A stretch of 64,000 bases of DNA from Evansella cellulosilytica DSM 2522. Its GTDB lineage: Bacteria > Bacillota > Bacilli > Bacillales > Salisediminibacteriaceae. The stretch is taken from the NCBI RefSeq assembly GCF_000177235.2, contig NC_014829.1:3968001-4032000 (forward strand). Direction: 5' to 3'. The notes beneath the pieces were generated by a model that had not been told where the DNA came from, ran no database searches, and saw nothing but the letters and a program-made list of their open reading frames with translations. The translations under genes were made by a program, and so were the position numbers. Below are positions 57,153 to 64,000 of the stretch, one piece after another. How positions within the stretch are numbered: position 1 is the first letter of the stretch; every line of letters starts with the position of its first letter.

Positions 57153-60100
57153 CTATCTATTTACTTCTTGTCTTTTCCCCTTCTTTGATAAAAAGTACAA
57201 AGAGCACCCAATTATGAGAATGAAGAAACCAATGAACAAATAGTTATACATAGATGTAGCAGTACTTGGAAGTTCATCATCACTGTCACCATTTTTCTCC
57301 TCAATGTCTTTATGGTCTGTGTCTTTGTCTATGTCTGTATCTTTGTCTTTGTCTTTGTCTGAATCCTTATCTTTGTCTCGGTCTGGCTTAGGATCTGGGT
57401 CAACTTGTTTTTCTACTAACCCATCGATCGCTGCCTGTAAGGCTACTAATGCATTTACTAATTCTGCTTCTGTTTGAATGACCTCTAGCTGTGCTTCCGC
57501 CTCTGCTATTGCAGCTTGCAGTGTTTCATATGATTCATCCGTATACACTTCATCCTCGTTTGAGATTGCTTTTGCTGATTCTATTAAATTCTCTAGCTCT
57601 GAAACATCAAGTACTGGATCAGGTTGTCTCTCAACTAAACCTTCAACAGCAGCTAGTAATGCTGAGATTGCATTCATTAATTCCTCTTCTGTTTCAATGA
57701 CCTCTAGCTGTGCTTCCGCCTCTGCTATTGCAGCTTGCAGTGTTTCATATGATTCATCCGTATACACTTCATCCTCGTTTGAGATTGCTTTTGCTGACTC
57801 TATTAAATTCTCTAGCTCTGAAACATCAAGTACTGGATCAGATAACGAAGGTTGTAAAGCATTAATTTTTTCTTGTAAGGCTGCAAAGGCATTATTCAAA
57901 TCTTGTATTGTCTCTATCGTTTCGAGAGCTGCCTCTGCTTCGGCTATTGCTATTTGTAAAGCTTCAAAAGACTCCTCTGTATATTCTCCTTCATCATTTG
58001 TATATGATTTTGCTGTTGAGATAAGATTTTCTAGTTCTGTTACATCCACTCCAGGTTCCGAATCACCAACCGCTTCAATCACTTGAAGGTCATGGATCGA
58101 TAACCACCCTGGAACAGTAATGTCTTTCGTGTTTGTTACTTTTACAAATCTAGCGTCTACATCGTCGAACTGTACGTGAATGATATACTGATCATTTTCT
58201 TCTTGCTCAGCGACTGTTGTCCAGTTTTCACCATCAACAGAAATTTCTATTCGATAGCCTAGGAACCAATCTCTATGACTATCCTTTAATCCTCTTTCTT
58301 CCCAGTGAGAGCCAGAATCTACATAAACCGCATTGATAGTGTGTACTTCACCAAAGTCAACTTGATAATACATGCCGTCAGTCATATCTTCTCCTGATGA
58401 CCAACGAGTACCTAAATCATCATCAATTGCGTAGTGTAAACCACTTGGTGCATCGTTCGCTTCTTCTTCGTGACTATGACTAGCAGATGGTATCCAGTTA
58501 CTTCTATCTAGCGAGTTCTCCAAGTCTGCAATTGGTTCAAAGCAGTAATTACCTCCACAATCTTCACCTGGATCAGATGGGTCTCCTGGATCTCCCGGAT
58601 CAACGGGTTCATATGGATCTCCTTCTTCACCCGGCCCTGGAAAACCTTCGCCGCCGAATTGAATCCAATTAATATTAGCTTCGCCTGATACATAGTAAAC
58701 ATATATGTCGTGATTGCCTTCTACATCAGATAACTCAGCACTTACCGTATTCCAGTTTTGCCAACCGCCTGTTGCATTCCCTTCAATAGAGGCAATGGAT
58801 TCTCCATCTGGTGAATCGAGACGCAGTTCAATGTGATAATTAGAGAGTGACGCCGTCCGTAAGTAAACGGTATCCATCTGTTCTAAATTGAGATCCTCAA
58901 ATTTCAACCACTCTCCAGGGCCTGTCCAACCGATGTTCTGCCCCCCACCAACATCCGATGTACCCTCTGTGTTTATTGCCGGTGATTTATCGTCATAGTG
59001 TTCTGCTTCAATACGGTTTTTAATAAATTCTATTGTATCTATACCTTCAAGCACTGGCGCTCCGTCCCCACCACTGTCGCGTGCTACTAGACTCATTTGC
59101 CACCAAATATTGTCGGTGTAGTTGTGACCGTCATCTTGTAAAGTATAAGTAACTTCACAGCCTCTCTTATACTCTTGTGGATGTCCGTGATCGTCATGGA
59201 GCAGGTCTAATCGCCACTCTAAATTCTCACATGCTATTTCTCCATCTTCAGCATCATACGCTCTTCCAACAAATGTAAATGTGTCGCCATTTCTAAAGAA
59301 AGTGTTATTGCTAGGCTGTAGAATTTCAACCACTGGCGGTGTGTTTCCAATAACAATAGTTGTATTCCAGCTTGCGACCTTTCCTGTAGCGTCTGTCACC
59401 GAGAGCCTTACGGTGTACTCCCCATTTTCAGAATAGGCATGCGTTGGACTTGCTTCCGTAGAAGTCGTTCCATCACCAAAATCCCAGTCAAATGTAATGT
59501 CATTTCCATCCGGATCATACGTTCCACTCGAGTCAAACGAGATTTCATCACCGATAAAAGCGTAATTTTTACTTACATTCACTTGAATAACAGGTGCCCT
59601 TTCCAATACTCCCCATGATATTTTTGTAATACCAGATTGGTCATTTACCTCCCACCAGGAAGAACCAAATTCTGCTATATAAATTGAACCATCTGGACCG
59701 ATATCAACATCCATCGGGAGCAATAAGCCATCAATAAAATCTTCAACCGCTATAATCTCACCGTTTTCATCCGTATCTACTAATTTCATCCACCCTCGAA
59801 CAAAGTCATAAAATAGTAGCTTACCGTGATGTGTTGCTGGGAATGCATTCTCCCCATTACCTGGGTCGTAGACAGGTCCGACATTCGATGTGCGTCCGCC
59901 ACTTCCCCAAGGATCTTTATGTCCATACGGATAAAATGCGATTGGATCTACTGCTTCGTTTTCATGGAAATGAAGAATTTCTTCAGCAGTCGTTAATACA
60001 TCATCAGCAGTGAAATTGCCTCTTACTGTTGAGAAATCAAAATTATTAGCAAAACTCTCGAACCTACTTAAGTAATTGACGTAAGGAGTATCACCAATGA

Positions 60101-61697
60101 TATATGGCCACCCAAAGTTTTGCCCTGGTTCCGTTATTACATTGTATTCGTCATAATCACTACTGCTATCAGGTCCTACGTCACCGACATAAATGAACCC
60201 TGTCTCTTCATCGAAAGTAAAACGATAAGGATTTCGGAACCCGTAAGCATAAATTTCTCCTCGTGCTCCGTCCACATCAACGAATGGGTTGTCTTCTGGA
60301 ATCGATCCATCCTTGTTTATTCGAAGGATGCTTCCTCTTAAATCACCAAGATTTTGTGCCGTTTCAATTGCTAGTGCATTAGGTCCGTTTGTGGCAGGTT
60401 TATTATCACCTGTTGATAAATATAACTTTCCATCTGGACCAAATTTGAGGTATCCTCCTTGGTGACAGCATTGTGGATCAGATGGCACTTCTAATAATAA
60501 CTCTTCAGTGGCGGGATCAATCTCTCCATTTTCATACGTAAAGCGAGACAGGTTATTAATAATCTCTCCTTCTGAAGTATGCTCTGGTTCCGAATAATAA
60601 ATAAACACGTGCCCGTTTTCATCAAACTCTGGATCAAGAGCAATCCCCATTACACCGTGTTCACCTTCTGTTGTAGTTGGAATGTTCAGAATTCTATTCG
60701 TAGAACCATTCGGCTGTGTTTCATATACTCCACCGTTAATACTAATGGAAAACACTCTACTATCATCTGTAACTTCTAACGCTGTCGGCCTAGGTACAGC
60801 ATTCGTTAACTGCTCCTTTACTAACCCTGGCTTCGGAGATGGTAAATGACAGTCTGTATCATTCTCTATCCCAAATGCATATTCCAAGCCACCGAGAATA
60901 TGCTGCTTAAAGTCTGGTTCAGATGACCAAGTTTGCGAGTGGTGACCTAGTGCAGTAATGAATACTCGACCTTCTTCTTGAGGGCTACACCATGCAGCAG
61001 GATGATCATCAAATTGTCCCCCGCGATTTCCACTAACAGAATCGGTGTCTAAACTTAAGAGAATGTGTTTTCCAGCATCTCTCGGGTTTAAATCTTCAGG
61101 GAAAATATAGACTTCTTCTAATTTCGTCCATTCCCCACTTTGAAGATGCCTTGTAGCCGGATGATCACTGTCCTCGACAAGATAGTTGACTTGTTGCACC
61201 CACGGATGTGATTGAAAATAAGTCCCGACCATTTCACCATATTCTGGCCAATCATATCCAGTATCAATCGCAGCATGAGCACCTACAAAGCCCCCACCAC
61301 TTTCAATAAAGTCCATGATTGCTTGTCTCTCTTCTGTCGTTCCGAAATTACCAGTCGTATTAGCAAACATCATTGCATCAAAATCTGCTAAAAACTCAGG
61401 TGTAAATGCCTCTTCGATTGGCACATCACTGCCTCTAGCACTTGATGAGCTATCTGCAAACACTACTTCAAAGCCATTCTCTTGTCCCCATTGAGGCATA
61501 ACATCTCGTATATCATTGATAGAGCCATGGAAATACCCCTCTGTATGGGTTACTACTAAAAGCCTGTGTGAACTGTCACTCGAATGGTCTCCGTTATGTG
61601 CCGTTACTGTGTTTGGCTGTAAAACCGGGGTAATCAATGTTGATAGCAATAATAATAACATCAAGAATACATTGAATTTCTGTCTTCTACTATTCAA
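57153..61697 (-). CDS. Cell-wall-anchored ThuA/PQQ-type sugar dehydrogenase multidomain protein
   Basis: 1514 aa from a TTG start behind AGGAGGTG. Order: signal peptide (1-33); ThuA-like domain (about 45-280; HRLLVVTHTEGYFHGSI, GGGFVGAHAAIDTGYDWPEY, GRVFITALGHHSQTW); glucose/sorbosone-dehydrogenase propeller (about 295-690; DPQCCHQGGYLKFGPDGKLY, GEIYAYGFRNPYRFTFDEET, GPDGSIYIAEFGSSWWEVND); PKD (about 700-780; DWDFGDGTTSTEASPTHAYS); a beta module; CBM6-like (about 890-1020; RIEAEHYDDKSPAINTEGT); F5/8 discoidin-like (about 1060-1210); three FIVAR repeats; Lys/Asp linker; LPSTA near 1476, span and basic tail. A surface enzyme probably oxidising or binding sugars or glycans; substrate unknown. 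Two cre-like boxes lie upstream. Confidence 0.87.
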   Translation of the reverse strand: MNSRRQKFNVFLMLLLLLSTLITPVLQPNTVTAHNGDHSSDSSHRLLVVTHTEGYFHGSINDIRDVMPQWGQENGFEVVFADSSSSARGSDVPIEEAFTPEFLADFDAMMFANTTGNFGTTEERQAIMDFIESGGGFVGAHAAIDTGYDWPEYGEMVGTYFQSHPWVQQVNYLVEDSDHPATRHLQSGEWTKLEEVYIFPEDLNPRDAGKHILLSLDTDSVSGNRGGQFDDHPAAWCSPQEEGRVFITALGHHSQTWSSEPDFKQHILGGLEYAFGIENDTDCHLPSPKPGLVKEQLTNAVPRPTALEVTDDSRVFSISINGGVYETQPNGSTNRILNIPTTTEGEHGVMGIALDPEFDENGHVFIYYSEPEHTSEGEIINNLSRFTYENGEIDPATEELLLEVPSDPQCCHQGGYLKFGPDGKLYLSTGDNKPATNGPNALAIETAQNLGDLRGSILRINKDGSIPEDNPFVDVDGARGEIYAYGFRNPYRFTFDEETGFIYVGDVGPDSSSDYDEYNVITEPGQNFGWPYIIGDTPYVNYLSRFESFANNFDFSTVRGNFTADDVLTTAEEILHFHENEAVDPIAFYPYGHKDPWGSGGRTSNVGPVYDPGNGENAFPATHHGKLLFYDFVRGWMKLVDTDENGEIIAVEDFIDGLLLPMDVDIGPDGSIYIAEFGSSWWEVNDQSGITKISWGVLERAPVIQVNVSKNYAFIGDEISFDSSGTYDPDGNDITFDWDFGDGTTSTEASPTHAYSENGEYTVRLSVTDATGKVASWNTTIVIGNTPPVVEILQPSNNTFFRNGDTFTFVGRAYDAEDGEIACENLEWRLDLLHDDHGHPQEYKRGCEVTYTLQDDGHNYTDNIWWQMSLVARDSGGDGAPVLEGIDTIEFIKNRIEAEHYDDKSPAINTEGTSDVGGGQNIGWTGPGEWLKFEDLNLEQMDTVYLRTASLSNYHIELRLDSPDGESIASIEGNATGGWQNWNTVSAELSDVEGNHDIYVYYVSGEANINWIQFGGEGFPGPGEEGDPYEPVDPGDPGDPSDPGEDCGGNYCFEPIADLENSLDRSNWIPSASHSHEEEANDAPSGLHYAIDDDLGTRWSSGEDMTDGMYYQVDFGEVHTINAVYVDSGSHWEERGLKDSHRDWFLGYRIEISVDGENWTTVAEQEENDQYIIHVQFDDVDARFVKVTNTKDITVPGWLSIHDLQVIEAVGDSEPGVDVTELENLISTAKSYTNDEGEYTEESFEALQIAIAEAEAALETIETIQDLNNAFAALQEKINALQPSLSDPVLDVSELENLIESAKAISNEDEVYTDESYETLQAAIAEAEAQLEVIETEEELMNAISALLAAVEGLVERQPDPVLDVSELENLIESAKAISNEDEVYTDESYETLQAAIAEAEAQLEVIQTEAELVNALVALQAAIDGLVEKQVDPDPKPDRDKDKDSDKDKDKDTDIDKDTDHKDIEEKNGDSDDELPSTATSMYNYLFIGFFILIIGCSLYFLSKKGKRQEVNR
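57481..57841. repeat. Near-identical direct repeat within the FIVAR region
   Basis: About 142 bp starting at 57481 recur at 57700 (219 bp, 73 codons, apart) with about one mismatch. They encode the FIVAR segment LDVSELENLIESAKAISNED. The third FIVAR copy (57860-58060) is clearly diverged. The near-identity indicates a recent in-frame duplication and a site for length variation. Confidence 0.88.
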
Positions 61698-61864
61698 TTA
61701 CTCTACACCTCCTATTTTTTATGCTAATACATCAAGGTACTCATTCTTGAAAAATAGAAAAGGTACCTAAAAATCTAACTTACTGTAATCTTCACCACCT
61801 CCTTAAATACATAGGACTTATTACTAGTCAGTTAAGTAGTTCTCCACTAATTTAGGCCTATAGT

Positions 61865-61957
61865 CCGAAAGCGCTTTGGATAAATGACGTACTTTTGTCC
61901 TCTTCAAATGAGTACAAGTGTTTTTTGGTACACACATAAGTAATTAAAGCGCTTTCA
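61865..61957. promoter_or_regulatory. Two cre-like boxes upstream of the ThuA/dehydrogenase gene
   Basis: CCGAAAGCGCTTTGG (61865-61879) and TTAAAGCGCTTTCA (61944-61957), 170-260 bases upstream of the TTG start. They share the AAAGCGCTTT core with the sites near the GH81 gene, so the two anchored enzymes may form one carbon-catabolite-controlled regulon. Confidence 0.68.
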
Positions 61958-61959
61958 TT

Positions 61960-62368
61960 TTTTAGTTTTAAAAAATGAAAGCATTGAGTATGAATATGTA
62001 AGTCCTTGCTTTCTTCTAGATTTTTAGATGTTTCTAATCATAGTTGTAAAATGTAATCCGTTACATTTTGATATAAAAATCGCGTTGTGACTTTAATCAG
62101 TGTAAAGTAGGAATGTAGAACACTAAGGAGGATGATACAAAGCTTTTAAGTTCCTTCAGCGGCATTGAAGTAGTATTTTATAGATGTAATCCGTTTCATA
62201 GAAAAGAATAACAAAGCACCTTTAAAGTGTCAATATATTCTTAATATTTTTAATTTTACAAAAATAGTTGTTTTTTTACTTTCTTCAGCAAAATGTGACC
62301 TCTTCGGAAGAGTTAGCTTCCTATCTCTGTTTCCAGAAATGAATAGATGTTTTGTTCAAAAATTAATA
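61960..62368. other. Intergenic interval upstream of the anchored dehydrogenase
   Basis: About 400 bp without a supportable gene. It contains AT-rich sequence and the direct phrase GTAATCCGTT (62053-62062 and 62184-62193), which might be a regulatory repeat. No promoter was assigned. Confidence 0.4.
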
Positions 62369-62410
62369 AAGATAGTTCAGTCTGTAGTAACACCTTCCTT
62401 GAACTATCTT
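62369..62410 (-). terminator. Terminator of the FtsZ-like gene
   Basis: AAGATAGTTCA (62369 side) and TGAACTATCTT (62400-62410) form a perfect 11-bp stem with a 20-nt loop. TTTATTAATTTTT follows on the minus strand, 8 bases after the stop. Confidence 0.8.
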
Positions 62411-62417
62411 CAGTAAG

Positions 62418-63002
62418 TTATTCAATTGCTTCAGGCATCTGCCTACTATTCAATAGCTTTTCTAGTTGCTTTAATGCACGAACTAAACGAAGACATACAT
62501 CAGCTTCATTTACGGGCTCCACCATTTTCTTATTATTACAGTACTGATTTTTTTCTATAGTTACTATCGCTTCACAATCTGTTTGAAGATCTTCTAATAG
62601 TGTAGGAAGAATTGTTTCTTGTTTCGCGTAAGGTTTAGCCAAGACTAGCGAAAAGTCAATTCCTAAAAGTTTACCACGATTCACAATTAATTTAATGACT
62701 GCTGCATCCAATTCGTTATCGCAATCACCGGTGATAAAGACTTTGTTGACAACATTCTTATCTACCATATTTAAGAGTTCAGTTACATAAGGTAACATTT
62801 GAAATTTACTTTCGTTTGTAAACGTATGAAAGCTGTTATTTATTGGTGCTTCGCAAAACTCCTTTTGTTCGGGACTGAAGCAAACTCCAACGCTTTCAAT
62901 ATTACCTCTAAATGTATCCAATACAGATACACCGAGATCGCCCACCCCGACTAATAGAGTAGTAGGGAAATACTCTGGTTGTACATAATTAATTTTTATC
63001 AT
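62418..63002 (-). CDS. Degenerate FtsZ/tubulin-like protein
   Basis: 194 aa. The pattern of strands resembles the N-terminal half of FtsZ: an early Gly-rich loop (TTLLVGVGDLGVSVLDTF for FtsZ GVGGGGxNA...), then VNKVFITGDCDNELDAAVIK followed by LLGIDFSLVLAKPYAKQETI, parallel to FtsZ 'vFITAGMGGGTGTGAAPvia...LTVGVVTKPF'. The GTP-binding GGGTGTG is missing (GDCDNEL), and no C-terminal domain exists. It probably does not hydrolyse GTP. ATG 63002 follows TAGGAGGC. Single gene; function unknown. The similarity is by eye and could be to another Rossmann-like fold. Confidence 0.5.
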   Translation of the reverse strand: MIKINYVQPEYFPTTLLVGVGDLGVSVLDTFRGNIESVGVCFSPEQKEFCEAPINNSFHTFTNESKFQMLPYVTELLNMVDKNVVNKVFITGDCDNELDAAVIKLIVNRGKLLGIDFSLVLAKPYAKQETILPTLLEDLQTDCEAIVTIEKNQYCNNKKMVEPVNEADVCLRLVRALKQLEKLLNSRQMPEAIE

Positions 63003-63230
63003 TTTGATGTAGCCTCCTACGTTTACAATATAATCATTTTAAAAAAATATGTATTGGTAAAAGCACACTATGTATATTAAACTATTACTACATTGGATAA
63101 CTATTTTATAAATGTCATTATACCACCTTTATACCTTAATAACGAACATTTTTTCTATTATTTTACAAAAAAAAATATTTAGTAACCGATAAAACGAAAT
63201 CTTTTCGTTTCTCCTTTGACTAGCACCCCA

Positions 63231-63617
63231 CTATTTTTCATATAATTCTATAGGAAGTCCGTCCGGATCATTAAAAAAGGTATATTTTTTTTTCGTAATT
63301 CCGTCAATCCTTACCCTCTCAACTTTTATATTTTCAGATTTTAAGTGTTCCACTGCTTCCTCTACATTATTAACTTCAAATGCTAGATGCCTCAATCCAG
63401 TAGCTTCCGGGTAGCTTTGTCTTTTCGGAGGACTTGGGAATGAAAATAATTCTATTTGATAATAACCATTAACAGCTAAGTCTAGTTTATACGATTCCCG
63501 TTCAGCTCTATATACTTCTTGTAATATCTCTAACCCTAATATCCTCACATAAAAATCCTTCGACACTTCATAATTAGAACAAATAATAGCAATATGGTGT
63601 ACTGCATTTATATTCAT
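63231..63617 (-). CDS. VOC-family (glyoxalase-like) protein
   Basis: 128 aa, typical single-unit VOC protein (SMU1112c/YwbC type). Two beta-alpha-beta-beta-beta halves are visible: VHHIAIICSNYEVSKDFYVR at the start and LRHLAFEVNNVEEAVEHLKS near residue 75. Metal ligands would be His7, Glu near 57 (QIELFSF), His77 and Glu near 124 (GLPIELYE). Members are metal-dependent lyases or resistance proteins; the reaction cannot be assigned. ATG 63617 follows GGAGGC. It stands alone. Confidence 0.88.
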   Translation of the reverse strand: MNINAVHHIAIICSNYEVSKDFYVRILGLEILQEVYRAERESYKLDLAVNGYYQIELFSFPSPPKRQSYPEATGLRHLAFEVNNVEEAVEHLKSENIKVERVRIDGITKKKYTFFNDPDGLPIELYEK

Positions 63618-63761
63618 AACATAGCCTCCATCGTTCTATTTACTCTTTATATCATAGCTTAATCTAATAGGTGATTACACAATTTTTTTCACATATAAAT
63701 GATTGTTTTTATTAATGTAAGGGAAGGAGTATTCATATAATACTAGCAGGAGGGGATAATC

Positions 63762-64000
63762 TTGTTTAGTAGACAGTATAATCTTTTATCGTGGATGTTG
63801 ATAGTCATAGTCGTTCTATTAATGACCGCCTGCAATAACGGAGATGAGCCTGTAGAGGAAAACGAGGATAGTGATATTGCATCACTAGAGGCTGATATTG
63901 AGGCACTTGAAAGCATCATTGACCAACTTCAAGATGAGCTAGCGAAGCGAGATGAGACCATTTCGGAGTTAGAGTCTGAATTAGGCATTGAAGATTCTGA
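63762..64000 (+). CDS. Lipoprotein, N-terminal part (runs off the window)
   Basis: TTG start at 63762 behind AGGAGGGGAT. The product begins MFSRQYNLLSWMLIVIVVLL followed by the lipobox LMTAC (Cys near residue 24). A long acidic coiled coil follows (DIASLEADIEALESIIDQLQ, ELAKRDETISELESELG). The frame is open to the window end, 79 codons. It is an extracytoplasmic lipoprotein whose functional domain is beyond the window. Upstream CATATAAT may be part of a promoter. Confidence 0.75.
   Translation, partial: MFSRQYNLLSWMLIVIVVLLMTACNNGDEPVEENEDSDIASLEADIEALESIIDQLQDELAKRDETISELESELGIEDS

Overview
The window looks like chromosome from an endospore-forming, low-G+C Gram-positive rod of the Bacillaceae, probably an alkaliphile or halo-alkaliphile of the Evansella/Salipaludibacillus/Alkalihalobacillus kind. 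Reasons: strong AGGAGG-type ribosome binding sites, frequent TTG and GTG starts, two Spo0E-like genes, a DUF3231 protein, cre-like boxes (TGAAAGCGCTTT), a DasR/NagR-type amino-sugar operator, and very acidic LPxTA-anchored surface enzymes. The genus is an inference; no rRNA or marker gene is present.

Layout. 1-2.6 kb: dTDP-rhamnose genes (rfbB start, rfbD, rfbC) and galE, minus strand. 2.8-5.4 kb: a 44-codon ORF, a DUF3231 protein and a TauE/SafE exporter. 5.4-10 kb: two large tandem arrays (about 46 and 12 units of about 52 bp) around an M20 amidohydrolase; the second array truncates an ECF sigma gene. 10-22.8 kb: an amino-sugar block. nagB-nagA and nagR are divergent around two operators. 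A long minus-strand operon (binding protein, two permeases, GH20 hexosaminidase, lactonase, amidohydrolase, DgaE-type ammonia lyase, PfkB sugar kinase) has its own promoter with the same operator. 23-29.2 kb: a PAS-PAS-EAL-PilZ c-di-GMP protein, a NagZ-like GH3 enzyme, a ZIP transporter and a third 52-bp array. 29.2-37.3 kb: a six-gene operon encoding a dedicated Hsp70 machine (two J-like TPR proteins lacking HPD, a CbbX/SpoVK-type AAA+ ATPase, a GrpE-like protein, an Hsp70 and a membrane TPR protein). 37.4-40.6 kb: two Spo0E-like genes and UDP-glucose dehydrogenase. 40.9-44.5 kb: an HNH-type toxin with SUKH immunity protein, then YeiH and YezD sulfur-related genes. 44.6-51.5 kb: envelope proteins (thioredoxin-like lipoprotein, zinc-ribbon/FxLYD protein with an HtrA-like protease, zinc-ribbon/WG-repeat protein). 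51.8-61.7 kb: two giant LPxTA-anchored enzymes (GH81 beta-1,3-glucanase; ThuA-sugar dehydrogenase) with cre boxes upstream, flanking a membrane thioredoxin. 62.4-64 kb: a degenerate FtsZ-like protein, a VOC protein and the start of a lipoprotein.

The genes suggest a saprophyte that attacks fungal or algal polymers at the cell surface (beta-1,3-glucan, chitin) and imports amino-sugar oligosaccharides. The amidohydrolase/ammonia-lyase/kinase trio suggests it can also use C1-oxidised amino sugars. The two systems most worth following are the self-contained Hsp70/J/GrpE/AAA+ operon and the possible oxidative amino-sugar operon. The most striking non-coding features are three tandem arrays sharing a 52-bp period and a TTTGCT core, and a roughly 140-nt element present twice with compensating stem changes.
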